From contig JBGVBY010000004.1 of the NCBI GenBank assembly GCA_045226015.1, positions 84,134 to 148,133 of the forward strand: DNA of 64,000 nucleotides, read 5' to 3'. Positions 26,226 through 34,806 of this stretch are shown piece after piece. The notes beneath the pieces are model-generated. The model was not told the DNA's origin. It saw only the letters and a list, made by a program, of their open reading frames with translations, and ran no database searches. The translations under genes and the position numbers were made by a program. Origin of the DNA: UBA2450 sp045226015. Lineage in GTDB: Bacteria > Bacillota_I > Bacilli_A > RFN20 > CAG-826. Numbering within the stretch: position 1 is the first letter of the stretch; each line of letters starts with the position of its first letter.

Positions 26226-27107
26226 CTATCTTTTTTCATTAATTAATATATCTATAAGATTAAAAAGGTTCGAACCAGCTTTGTGAATTAACTCCTTTAA
26301 TTCGCTCTCAAAGCTAGTAGAATTCTTTTTGGCGACATTAAAATGATTGAAGTACCAATCAACGTTAATTTTGTTCTTTTTATATTCGGAATCCATTTTC
26401 TTAAGTTCAGTATAACAAAAGGTCTTGCCATTTATCTTGCGATTGTTCAATAAATCTTGCTTATTATATTCCAAACAATCCGACCAATGGAGCATAAAAA
26501 AGAATTCAACACAAGGATTGGTTAAAAAGTATTGAAATCCGTTCTCATTGCATTTGTTAATAACTTCAATACATTGCTTTTCGGTATAAGATTTAGAATC
26601 TCTATCACTCACCAAATATAAACGATCAACTCCTTTAATAAAATCACCGTCTTTTATGAATTCATCAAGATAAAGTTTTGCTGAATCAATTAAAGAAGTA
26701 CTTCCTAAAATAATGGAAATATATTTAAAGGCTATATTCTCATCAATAATATCCGATGGTTTTAAATTATTCTTTGTAAGAAAACGATCGGATAGTTTTT
26801 TAGCTTTACTATCAAAACAATTATTTGAGACCATTAGTTTTTCAACTCTTGAATAAACTATTTCATAAGTAATTTCAAAATGACCATTTCCTATAGAAAC
26901 CATGATTTCGTCTAAAATCTTCTTCGGGTTGGAGCATTTCGGATTCAACAAATAATGGTATGGAAGATTAAGGATTTCAATAATTCTTGAAAGATAAATG
27001 ATTTCGGTTTTTTCTCCTTCGCATGCGATAAATGTTTTTGAAACAATTTCTTTCTTATTCTCCAGAGATGGTCTTTGATTAAAAATGCTTTTAGAATTAA
27101 TCTTCAT
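26226..27107 (-). CDS. rloB: RloB family (AbiLii-like) TOPRIM nuclease partner
   Basis: A 293-residue protein with the RloB layout. FIACEGEKTEIIYL near the N-terminus has the catalytic Glu, LYLVSDRDSKS at about 165-175 supplies the DxD, and FLTNPCVEFFFMLHW follows. Together these are the hallmarks of RloB/AbiLii TOPRIM-like proteins that act with an RloA/AbiLi ATPase in abortive infection. The open frame starts at a TTG (27110), but ATG at 27105-27107 fits better. It overlaps the ATPase gene by 11 bp, so translation is coupled. The C-terminal 80 residues are helical and less conserved. Confidence 0.87.
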   Translation of the reverse strand: MKINSKSIFNQRPSLENKKEIVSKTFIACEGEKTEIIYLSRIIEILNLPYHYLLNPKCSNPKKILDEIMVSIGNGHFEITYEIVYSRVEKLMVSNNCFDSKAKKLSDRFLTKNNLKPSDIIDENIAFKYISIILGSTSLIDSAKLYLDEFIKDGDFIKGVDRLYLVSDRDSKSYTEKQCIEVINKCNENGFQYFLTNPCVEFFFMLHWSDCLEYNKQDLLNNRKINGKTFCYTELKKMDSEYKKNKINVDWYFNHFNVAKKNSTSFESELKELIHKAGSNLFNLIDILINEKR

Positions 27108-28440
27108 CAATCATTATCCCGCCCATCGTATTTTGAAATAAAGGAACCGCACCATATCTTCCGCTCAGATATTGTTTATCAACCTTTCGATCGAATCGTT
27201 CTTGAAAATCCTCCAAAGAATACATTTCGCTAAAGCCATTCTTTTTCTCTACAAACCAGATTTCATCCCTTCTTAGGAGTTCCAAATCCATAAGGAGAGA
27301 TTCGTGAGTTGTAATAATCAATTGATTGTTAGATCCTTGATTAGCTTTTTTCAAAAAATCTTTAATAAACATAACAGAAAGTAACGGGTGTAAACATCTG
27401 TCAAACTCATCAACAAAGAAAGTTTTGTTCTTGTTTTTTGTTAATACAACTGGTGCCAACTCCATTATTCTAATTGTCCCGTCTGATTCACGAGCTAAAT
27501 TCATTTCCACATTGTTGCCATTTATCTTGTGAACAAATAATACCTTAGAATATTTAATAGTTTTATTCTTTGTTTCAACAAAAATCAGTTGTGTTTTGCT
27601 TCTTAAATATGTAATAGAATTATCTTTGGTTTTCGCCCTCTCTTCGATGGCATCAATAATTTTGGTTGGGATAATTTCTTTAACTTCAGAATCATTCATC
27701 GTCGATAATGATAGTTTTTCTATGCCTGTTCCATATTTTTTAAGAAAGCATGATAATTCTTCAATTTTTGAATCCTCTAAAAAGTAGTCAGGCGTGGTCA
27801 AATCGTTATCGGGGAAAGTAACTTCTAAATCATCAAATATCCAACTTTGAATACTTGCTATAATATCAATATTTTTGTTGTTAATTTTCTTTTTTAAACC
27901 CCACACAAAAGATACAAATAATTTTTTTCCTTCTTGTTTAAAATCTTCTTTATAAACATTTAGTCTCTCTGAATCTGATTTGTCTAAATCAAAATATAAC
28001 TCGAATACTCCATCAGGAATCCTTCTCTCAAATATTGGTTTTTCCTTACCGTTTTCGAAAACATATAACCATTCACTAGAAAAAGAATTGCTGTCATATA
28101 TATATTCAAAACCATATATTATATTTTGACCATTAATATTAATACCAACTTCAAAAGAAGTGGGATTTTTATTACTGTCTTTTTTACCAAGAAAAGAATA
28201 TTTTTTCTGCGTTTGGTGTGAACCCTTTATAACAAGTCTTCCAAATTCATAAATAGCTTTTATAAAATTGCTTTTTCCGGATGCGTTAGCTCCATATATA
28301 GCTGAAAATTTCAACACTTTCAAATCATCGCCAATAGATTCTATCCTATCCGAAAACAATTTTGCACGACCCGGAACCATAGAAAAATTTATTGCTTCAT
28401 CAAATGATAGAAAGTTTTTAACCGAAAAATTTACTAACAT
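27097..28440 (-). CDS. rloA: RloA/AbiLi-type ABC ATPase
   Basis: A 447-residue ATPase: start LVNFSVKNFLSFDEAINFSM, Walker A IYGANASGKSNFIKA (about 48-62), signature region RESDGTIRIMELAPVVL, Walker B KTFFVDEFDRCLHP and switch LIITTHESLLMD. This order and the immediate coupling to an RloB protein match RloA and the lactococcal AbiL pair, which arrest growth of phage-infected cells. A promoter (TTGAAA, 16 bp, TATCAT) lies 21 bp upstream of the start. Confidence 0.88.
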   Translation of the reverse strand: MLVNFSVKNFLSFDEAINFSMVPGRAKLFSDRIESIGDDLKVLKFSAIYGANASGKSNFIKAIYEFGRLVIKGSHQTQKKYSFLGKKDSNKNPTSFEVGININGQNIIYGFEYIYDSNSFSSEWLYVFENGKEKPIFERRIPDGVFELYFDLDKSDSERLNVYKEDFKQEGKKLFVSFVWGLKKKINNKNIDIIASIQSWIFDDLEVTFPDNDLTTPDYFLEDSKIEELSCFLKKYGTGIEKLSLSTMNDSEVKEIIPTKIIDAIEERAKTKDNSITYLRSKTQLIFVETKNKTIKYSKVLFVHKINGNNVEMNLARESDGTIRIMELAPVVLTKNKNKTFFVDEFDRCLHPLLSVMFIKDFLKKANQGSNNQLIITTHESLLMDLELLRRDEIWFVEKKNGFSEMYSLEDFQERFDRKVDKQYLSGRYGAVPLFQNTMGGIMIDED

Positions 28441-28460
28441 ATTAACTACCTCGTGTTACT

Positions 28461-28488
28461 ATGATAGCACAAACAAAAAACATTTCAA
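28461..28488 (-). promoter_or_regulatory. Promoter of rloAB
   Basis: On the minus strand TTGAAA (28488-28483) and TATCAT (28466-28461) are 16 bp apart; GAGG and the ATG of rloA follow closely. Confidence 0.55.
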
Positions 28489-28522
28489 CAATTAAGTGAA
28501 TATTTCACGAGATTTTTTCACT

Positions 28523-28690
28523 TTAAAGCTGATAGACTATTCGGTTCCGTCTTTTATGTGTAATGCCTAAACAAAACCAATAAGAACCATCAGCGGAACA
28601 ACCATCCACTATTATCCATTCCCAGTCTTTGAATGTTTGGGACAAAAAAGTATCGCATGTTCCTTTAATAGTATTTTTACAGTTATATGG
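28523..28690 (-). pseudogene. N-terminal fragment of a GT2 glycosyltransferase, cut by the direct repeat
   Basis: The minus frame encodes PYNCKNTIKGTCDTFLSQTF, then KDWEWIIVDGCSADGS. This is the unmistakable start region of GT2 enzymes (YN-x-TI, SQTFKDWEWIIVDG, DGS). Upstream, similarity stops at 28690, exactly where direct-repeat copy 1 begins, so the expected first strand is missing. Downstream the frame loses likeness after about residue 40 and ends at TAA 28523. The gene is clearly dead, and its junction marks where the repeat entered or where recombination took place. Confidence 0.8.
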
Positions 28691-29142
28691 AAGTTTGATT
28701 TAATTAAAGTAAATTCTGATTTATTAGAACAACAAGTCGAATTAAAAAAGAACGAAGCACTTGAAATACAAAACCCAGATGTTATTAATGACGAATCATT
28801 TATTAATAATATCAATTCTATAAAAGAAAAAATCTCCTCTTCAGAGGAGCGAAGAAAAGAAATTAATCGTAAAGACTGTATAAGCACTAAAGAGCAAAGA
28901 ATTGATGGTTGGATAGACAAACTATTAGATGAAAATTAAAACTACTCCCTATTAGTGGATCTCCACCACTACAAGATGATTGTTTTGCCTAATTGTGAAT
29001 TGATAATTGTTAAGTTTAAGAGAGAAAATACAAAAGATGACTTCAGAAAGTTGATTCCCTCAATTGTTCAAAAAAGAAAAAAGATTTGTCGAATCTCTTG
29101 TAACAAAGAAGAATGGACAAATCGTGCACTATAAATAGTCAA
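28690..29142 (+). repeat. Direct repeat copy 1, with a decayed coding frame
   Basis: This stretch matches 35684-36138 closely in the same orientation, beginning GAAGTTTGATT and ending near AAATCGTGCACTATAAAT. In copy 1 the shared protein frame is broken: it stops at TAA after KLLDEN (28937-28939), while in copy 2 the same sequence continues through HHYKMIVLPNYELIVV. The open frame at 28637-28939 therefore covers only part of the repeat. Conserved words such as EIQNPDVINDESFINN suggest the tail of a real protein of unknown family. Confidence 0.75.
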
Positions 29143-29158
29143 TCATTCGTATATAAAA

Positions 29159-30178
29159 TTATTTGTAATAACTCTTATACCACTCAGCAAATCTTCTTAA
29201 TCCTTCTCTTAAGGATGTAGAAGGTTTATATCTAAAGTCTTTTTCTAAATCAGATGTATCTGCGTAGGTAATTGGGACATCGCCTTTTTGCATTGGCACT
29301 AGTTTTTTATGTGATTCAAAATCATAGTCTTTTGGAAGAACTCCCGCTCTTACGAGTTCTTCAGATAATATTTGTACAAAGTCTAATAAGTTCTCTGGAT
29401 TATTATTACCAATGTTATAAATCTTATATGGAGGTATTGGTAAGCCATCTTCTCCATTAGATTTTTTTGGTGCTTTATTCATAACTTTGATAATACCTTT
29501 TACAATATCATCAACGTAGGTAAAGTCTCTTTTACAATTACCATAATTAAAGATTTCTATAGTTTCCCCTTTAATTAATTTATTAGTAAAAGAGAAATAC
29601 GCCATATCGGGTCTACCCATAGGACCATATACCGTAAAGAATCTTAATCCAGTTGTAGGAATGTTATATAGTTTAGAATAAGCATGTGCTAATAATTCAT
29701 TAGACTTTTTAGTTGCCGCGTATAAACTAACTGGATTATCCACTTTATCATCTGTAGAGAAAGGAACTTTGGTGTTTCCTCCGTAAACAGAAGACGATGA
29801 AGCATACACTAAATGTTTAACTGGATGATATCTACACGCTTCTAATATGTTATAAAAGCCGATGATGTTTGAAATGATGTAGACATCAGGATGATCAATA
29901 GAATATCTAACTCCTGCTTGAGCTGCTAGATTAACCACTATATCAAACTTATATTCATTAAATAATTTATCGATAAATTCTTTATCTGAGATATCTCCTT
30001 TGATGAATGTAAACTTATTGCGTGGTTTAAGCATATCTAAACGTGCTTCTTTTAAAGAAACATCATAATAATCATTGAGATTATCTAAGCCGATAATCTC
30101 ATCATTAGTAGTCTCTAAAAGACGTTTGCATAGAAACGCTCCTACAAATCCAGCTGCTCCTGTAACTAAAATTTTCAT
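29159..30178 (-). CDS. UDP-glucuronate 4-epimerase
   Basis: A 339-residue extended short-chain dehydrogenase. NAD site TGAAGFVGAFL, NLAAQAGVRYSIDHPDVY, catalytic SSSSVYGG with YAATKKSNE, and the substrate-site words YGPMGRPDMAYFSFTNKLIK and GNCKRDFTYVDDI. These are typical of Cap1J/LspL enzymes that convert UDP-GlcA to UDP-GalA, and not of general GalE. Its substrate would come from Ugd at 39506-40714. It stands alone between repeat copy 1 and the DUF2290/helicase pair, detached from the sugar genes it should serve. Confidence 0.9.
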   Translation of the reverse strand: MKILVTGAAGFVGAFLCKRLLETTNDEIIGLDNLNDYYDVSLKEARLDMLKPRNKFTFIKGDISDKEFIDKLFNEYKFDIVVNLAAQAGVRYSIDHPDVYIISNIIGFYNILEACRYHPVKHLVYASSSSVYGGNTKVPFSTDDKVDNPVSLYAATKKSNELLAHAYSKLYNIPTTGLRFFTVYGPMGRPDMAYFSFTNKLIKGETIEIFNYGNCKRDFTYVDDIVKGIIKVMNKAPKKSNGEDGLPIPPYKIYNIGNNNPENLLDFVQILSEELVRAGVLPKDYDFESHKKLVPMQKGDVPITYADTSDLEKDFRYKPSTSLREGLRRFAEWYKSYYK

Positions 30179-30393
30179 AACACATATATTTTATAACTTT
30201 ATGGTAATTTTGTAATTATAAAATAATTAATTGGTTTTTGTTCCTTTGTGAGAACGGGGCTACCAACTATCAGCCGGTTTTAAATGTTATTAGGATTTAT
30301 AATTCTATTTTAAAACATAATTAGTATCATCTAAAAAACGAAATATTTATTAAAGAATCATACAAACTTTTAAAGCGCACAATATAAATTTGT

Positions 30394-31005
30394 TTATTTT
30401 ACACTTGATTTTAAAAACAATGACAAACATTCATTTTTACTTAAAACAGTATCGAACAAAACTTTGTTTGTTTGCTCCATAAAAAATAAACGTTGATAAG
30501 CATAATTAACAACAAAGATTAGGAATTGACTAGGCTTAATAATTGTGTCTACTGGTATTCTCCAACCATATTCGCTTAATGAGGTGTGCAAATGGATTTT
30601 GGGGTGGTACATCTCTACGTAAGCTTCTGGGTCAAAATCTATTCTTAAATAATATTCGCCATTAAAAACACTCTTCTTATCAAATAAAAATTCAGAAAAA
30701 GGGTTAGGGATGAAAGATATCGAAAATTTATCAATTTTATTAGTTGAATCAAAAGAATAAATAAAAGATATAAATGAAGAATCGTTAAACAAAATGCAAT
30801 ATTCTTCTTCGTTCAAAGCTCTTTCATAATCGTCGATATACTTAGAAAGGGAAATATTTGTCTTAAGACCTATGCAATTGTCTTTTATTTTTAGAAAACA
30901 GTAAATTTTAAGATCGCTGATTGAATTCCAACTAATAGTTTTCTTTTCTATGCTCTTTAAATCTTCTAAAATAGCTTCTTTTTGTGAAACATTATTCTTT
31001 TTCAT
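30394..31005 (-). CDS. DUF2290-type protein paired with a UvrD-like helicase
   Basis: A 203-residue soluble protein. The C-terminal half contains YYLRIDFDPEAYVEMYHPKI, then HLHTSLSEYGWRIPVDTIIKPSQFLIF. The R-I-D, HP-x-x-HLH and RIPV pattern is the one I associate with DUF2290 proteins, which are repeatedly found beside superfamily 1 helicases in defence islands. The gene overlaps the helicase gene by 14 bp. No catalytic motif of a known enzyme is obvious, although the HP/HLH histidines could bind metal or act in catalysis. Confidence 0.65.
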   Translation of the reverse strand: MKKNNVSQKEAILEDLKSIEKKTISWNSISDLKIYCFLKIKDNCIGLKTNISLSKYIDDYERALNEEEYCILFNDSSFISFIYSFDSTNKIDKFSISFIPNPFSEFLFDKKSVFNGEYYLRIDFDPEAYVEMYHPKIHLHTSLSEYGWRIPVDTIIKPSQFLIFVVNYAYQRLFFMEQTNKVLFDTVLSKNECLSLFLKSSVK

Positions 31006-33025
31006 CGTTTAGTAGTTCTTCAATAAATCTTTTCTTGTCTACCTCAGATAGGTTACTGTAATACAATTTCAAAAAGTCAGTGTTAGTTAGAATTTTTGAG
31101 TTATTAACTTTAGCGTATGCATCCTCAACCGCTTTTGACAATTCTGTATCTGTGTATACTTTATTTGCATATTGCTCCAATTCAGCTTTTGTCGGATACT
31201 TAAAATTTAATCTATAACCATTTGCTTTTGTTTCTTCAATTTCATTAATAATTGAATTCATAAAAATTTTGTTTGTCCCACATAGATAAACTTTAAACTT
31301 AGCACGTGTCATTGCTGTAAAAAGTCTATTTCTATTGTATGACAAAACAACATCACTATTATCGGCATTAATAACAAAAACTATAGGTGACTCGTTGCCT
31401 TTAGCTCTATATACACTACAAACTGAAATAGTGTTTTTAACTCTAAAGCTAATTCCAGAATCCTTATTAATATAAGTAAATAAATTTGCCCTAGATTCAC
31501 CGTCTAGCGACTTAGATGTGGAAAGTAGTTTTGTTAACTTATCATAGTGATCACCAATATTAAAACCATCTAAATCTATAATTAAAATATCATCTGGCTT
31601 GATATCTTGGCTTTTAATCAAGTTAATTGATTCCTCAAGTACAAATTGTAATTGTTGATGTTGATTAGCAAAAAGTTTGCACGAAATTGCATCATCACCA
31701 ATTTCGTTTTTTATGGCAAAGTCTCTCTTAAAAGACACTTGTGAGCCATACTTTACAACCCCATTCTCATTTCGATAACCAATTGCCTTCCAAATGCTAG
31801 CATCCATAACAACGTTAATAAAACTAGCCTCATTTTTTTCGTTTTTATGATACGTTCCCAGGCCCAATGCGTGAGCTGCGACTATTATTTCAAGCGGTGA
31901 TCTATAGCAAAGAGACAAATCTAAATCTTTATACGGTTTCTCTTCAAAAATTTGTTTAACCGATGGCATTTTTTTCTTCGGTTCATTTAAAATTTGTAAC
32001 TCATCATAAGCGTAAATAAGGTTGCCTGTCGGTTTCAAACACATCTTTGCAAGTTTGAAGAAGTCGGGGGAAAAATCTTGTGCCTCATCAATCATTATGT
32101 AGTCATAAATTTTAATTTTATTCTCTAAATGATTCGTCACAATATAATTGACAATTTGTGAACATAAAAGCCCAAAATCTTTTTCTTCTTCATATGATGT
32201 GTTGCATATACCAATCAAATTACATACTTTTGAATAAAGGCCTTCATACATATAATTACCCCAACCATGAATGACATTTATTTTTGTTCGATCAAAGGTT
32301 GTGGATTGTTCATCAAATTGTTTATAAAACTGTATCACAAATTTTTCTATGGTTTGTCTTAATGATTTGCTATAAAAGACATAGGCAATTTGAAGACTCT
32401 TATCTCGATAATGAAGCCATGCTGTTTTTTCAGCAAGCAAAATGGTTTTGCCGCTTCCAGCCAAACCTCTAACTCTAATATTCACATTTTCATATTCTTG
32501 CGCATAAACAAATTGAAATTGTTTCTCATCAAACTTAGCTTCTTCTCCGCTTCTACGAACTATCATAGCACCATATGAATTGTTATTGAGTAAATCACGT
32601 GAATCTTTCTTGGTTAAATTGAAAATATTTTGAAAGAGGCTGATTAAAACACCAATATCATGGTTATTAAAACAAACCAAAACACTATCATCCAAGAATG
32701 AAAAATCACCAATATTTACAAATAAAATCATTTTATCTACATTACTAATAATTTTTGAAAAGAAATCGACATTAGCTTTTGATATTTGCTGAATAATATA
32801 TTGCTTAAATTCATTTTTTTCATCTTCTGTTTTAATAAAAACAAAAATACCTGTATCAATTATCAATAAACCATGTAATCGATTTATTTTATTATCGATG
32901 TGATTGAAAATTAAAGGATAACCAGCAAAAATGGCGCCTTCTCGATTAGCGATTAAATTTGCTAAATCATCAAAATATGATTCTTCACTTTTACTAATTA
33001 TTTTTCTGTCGAAATACTTGTTCAT
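30992..33025 (-). CDS. UvrD-like superfamily 1 helicase of a defence pair
   Basis: A 677-residue ATP-dependent helicase. An N-terminal domain of about 170 residues is not recognised. The motor has Walker A RGLAGSGKTILLAEKTA, motif II YIMIDEAQDFSPDFF, motif III/IV region LDLSLCYRSPLEII, and the C-terminal VCSVYRAKGNESPIVFV and RNRLFTAMTRAKFKVYL of UvrD-type enzymes. The frame can be extended to a TTG at 33109 with no ribosome site. I prefer ATG at 33023-33025, which follows GAGAGG at some distance. Coupled to the DUF2290-type gene, it is a likely two-gene antiphage module. Confidence 0.8.
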   Translation of the reverse strand: MNKYFDRKIISKSEESYFDDLANLIANREGAIFAGYPLIFNHIDNKINRLHGLLIIDTGIFVFIKTEDEKNEFKQYIIQQISKANVDFFSKIISNVDKMILFVNIGDFSFLDDSVLVCFNNHDIGVLISLFQNIFNLTKKDSRDLLNNNSYGAMIVRRSGEEAKFDEKQFQFVYAQEYENVNIRVRGLAGSGKTILLAEKTAWLHYRDKSLQIAYVFYSKSLRQTIEKFVIQFYKQFDEQSTTFDRTKINVIHGWGNYMYEGLYSKVCNLIGICNTSYEEEKDFGLLCSQIVNYIVTNHLENKIKIYDYIMIDEAQDFSPDFFKLAKMCLKPTGNLIYAYDELQILNEPKKKMPSVKQIFEEKPYKDLDLSLCYRSPLEIIVAAHALGLGTYHKNEKNEASFINVVMDASIWKAIGYRNENGVVKYGSQVSFKRDFAIKNEIGDDAISCKLFANQHQQLQFVLEESINLIKSQDIKPDDILIIDLDGFNIGDHYDKLTKLLSTSKSLDGESRANLFTYINKDSGISFRVKNTISVCSVYRAKGNESPIVFVINADNSDVVLSYNRNRLFTAMTRAKFKVYLCGTNKIFMNSIINEIEETKANGYRLNFKYPTKAELEQYANKVYTDTELSKAVEDAYAKVNNSKILTNTDFLKLYYSNLSEVDKKRFIEELLNDEKE

Positions 33026-33239
33026 ATAATGGTTCGGCCTCTCGTTTGCTATTTTTTTGTCAGTTAAATATTGAAAAGGTTGCGTTATATCTAAATTATA
33101 AAGCAACAATACTGCATAGACTAAAGTTTTATTTTAAATACCAGTACACGTTTATAGAAAGACAAAAAAATTTCTGGCCATAATCAATAATCCAAAAAAT
33201 ATGACAAAAATAAACGCAGGTCTTTAAAAATATTTCGTA

Positions 33240-33613
33240 TTACTTAACACCCTTATATTTCTTTTTCCCATAAAAGGCCCATCTAATAACAAATAACCAA
33301 CTCTTATATCAATTCATTCCTTAGGTTTTATGATAAACCTTATGCGTATATCCAATTAATTTAAATTTATTAGAAGGTTACTACCATCAATTATATTATA
33401 TGTGGCTAAAATAGCTGGATTGCCATGTGTAACAATTCCTTTTCTCAATATATTGAGCCAAAAGACATAGTCTTCCGGTCTATCAATATCTTCAGGAAAG
33501 AAAGCATCACCAACTACTTCTCTATCATACATAGTGGTTAAACAAGATAATGGATTACCTCTTAATGCTTTTTTATAATCAGTTTCTTCAGGTACATAGA
33601 AATCAGTACATGT
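33240..33613 (-). pseudogene. Broken GT2 glycosyltransferase gene (middle and C-terminal part)
   Basis: One frame reads YVPEETDYKKALRGNPLSCL, then DRPEDYVFWLNILRKGIVTH and AILATYNIIDGSN. This is the acceptor-side half of GT2 enzymes of capsule loci (the ED-x-x-W-L motif; compare the intact gene at 58238-59038). It runs from about 33613 to TAA at 33356. A second frame nearby reads SWLFVIRWAFYGKKKYKGVK to TAA 33240, the usual basic C-terminal end of the same type of protein. The N-terminal half is missing and at least one frameshift is needed. Confidence 0.78.
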
Positions 33614-33770
33614 TCACTCTTCCCATCTTCTATTCGGCGAGTGTTTGTAGAACATTCAATCAAACCAACCAACCAATGTTCAAACACGAGCCAGGTATCT
33701 TTCTAATAGTGTTCTATTTCTGAAATATATACGTCGAATAAATCATTCTTCTATTTATAGATAGTATAAT

Positions 33771-33914
33771 TTACTTTCCTTTTCTTATTGTACCTATTTT
33801 TTTATCGCTTCTTGTGTCACGCCCGCCTTGGTTCCTAATGGTCCCCGCAGGTAAACCACGACTTTTCTCGAATGAGCCAACAGTGCAATCGCTTCTAGTT
33901 TTTCTTACAGCCAT
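33771..33914 (-). CDS. 47-residue basic protein with two TRSD motifs
   Basis: AAGGGA lies just upstream of ATG at 33912-33914, 27 bp after the SecB-like gene. The protein contains KTRSDCTVGSFEK and, 17 residues later, DTRSDKKIGTIRK, an internal repeat of TRSD-x-x-(V/I)-G-(S/T)-(F/I)-x-K. Between them lies GLPAGTIRNQGGR. The coding segment is visibly richer in G and C than its surroundings. I know no function. It looks like the fourth gene of the toxin-antitoxin-chaperone operon. Confidence 0.6.
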   Translation of the reverse strand: MAVRKTRSDCTVGSFEKSRGLPAGTIRNQGGRDTRSDKKIGTIRKGK

Positions 33915-33941
33915 ATTCCCTTATTATGTTTTCTATTTTAA

Positions 33942-34373
33942 CTATTTCTTTTTTATAGAAGATGTAAATGAAACACCTTTTGTAATGTCTCCCTCTAAAA
34001 CATTAATGACAGGCAAGAATATTTGATGCAATGAATCGTTTGTAATAGAGGAAACAGACGCTCTCACATAAGGGAAAACAATTGAAAATAAATTGCTTAT
34101 TCCTAGATTTTGATGTTCTTTATTTGCTTTATCCAGCCAATCTAAATTATTTATTTTAAACTGTGAATGGTACTTAAACTCGGATTCACTTCCGGATTCA
34201 AACGTAATTTTAACAAATATATTCATACGAGCTATTTTTTTGTCACTCACATTAAAATCATTCACTATAACAAATAGCTTTTGAGGCCTTCCGGTTTCGA
34301 AGTCTCTGTGGAAATTACAATCCATTAGGGAATAACCCATAAATTCAAATACTGGTAACTTTGTTTCGTTCAT
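33942..34373 (-). CDS. SecB-like chaperone of a toxin-antitoxin-chaperone system
   Basis: A 143-residue protein with a SecB-like fold pattern: an N-terminal beta-strand half (KLFVIVNDFNVSDKKIARMN, then IFVKITFESGSESEF) and the SecB signature FPYVRASVSSITNDSLHQIF followed by LPVINV. General SecB is a proteobacterial export chaperone and is not expected in Bacilli. Here it lies third in the order toxin-antitoxin-chaperone, the order of Mycobacterium tuberculosis HigB1-HigA1-Rv1957. The expected role is to bind and protect the antitoxin. It begins 19 bp after the antitoxin gene with GAAGG upstream of the start. Confidence 0.82.
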   Translation of the reverse strand: MNETKLPVFEFMGYSLMDCNFHRDFETGRPQKLFVIVNDFNVSDKKIARMNIFVKITFESGSESEFKYHSQFKINNLDWLDKANKEHQNLGISNLFSIVFPYVRASVSSITNDSLHQIFLPVINVLEGDITKGVSFTSSIKKK

Positions 34374-34392
34374 TGTTTCTTCGCCTTCTTTA

Positions 34393-34794
34393 CTAGTTTC
34401 TTTGCATATTCCAAAATAATTGTGTGATATCTCTATAATTTGAGTATTGATTATCTTTTATTCTTTCGTGTTTTAAACAAGATCCCTGAGCTAAATCAAT
34501 TTCAAATTCCACATAATTTTTAATTGGCTCATTAATTTCAATAAACTCTCGAGCCATTTCTGGATGCTTATCAAAAATAATCATTGCAACAGCATTACCA
34601 TTGCTAATAGGATTTGTTCCTTGTTCCCATTTTTCGACAGTCTTTTTCTTGACGTTTAATAGTTCTGCAAACATTGATTGTGATAGATTAAGTTTCTTAC
34701 GTAATGACTTAACAAATTCAGCATCAACATCTGGTTGCTTTTTAAACTCTACAACATATCCTTTTTTCTTTTTAATTTCACTTAAATTAATCAT
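34393..34794 (-). CDS. higA: HigA-like antitoxin with a C-terminal extension (putative chaperone-addiction domain)
   Basis: A 133-residue protein. Residues about 25-80 are an XRE-type helix-turn-helix of the HigA class (LNLSQSMFAELLNVKKKTVE, then KWEQGTNPISNGNA). After the usual helical end near residue 85 there are about 45 extra residues ending NQYSNYRDITQLFWNMQRN, with several aromatic and hydrophobic residues. In TAC systems such a tail (the ChAD) makes the antitoxin unstable unless bound by the SecB-like chaperone. The gene is 12 bp downstream of the toxin gene, the inverted order typical of higBA. The ChAD role is inferred from position and composition. Confidence 0.82.
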   Translation of the reverse strand: MINLSEIKKKKGYVVEFKKQPDVDAEFVKSLRKKLNLSQSMFAELLNVKKKTVEKWEQGTNPISNGNAVAMIIFDKHPEMAREFIEINEPIKNYVEFEIDLAQGSCLKHERIKDNQYSNYRDITQLFWNMQRN

Positions 34795-34806
34795 AATTCC
34801 ACCTCT

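Noticed and set aside
28637..28939. 100-codon plus-strand open frame taken as a gene
   Set aside because: Its first 18 codons are antisense to a glycosyltransferase remnant and the rest is a truncated copy of the direct repeat, so it is not an independent gene.
33814..34026. 70-codon plus-strand open frame
   Set aside because: It is the complement of the 47-residue TRSD protein and the end of the SecB-like gene, both of which have better support.
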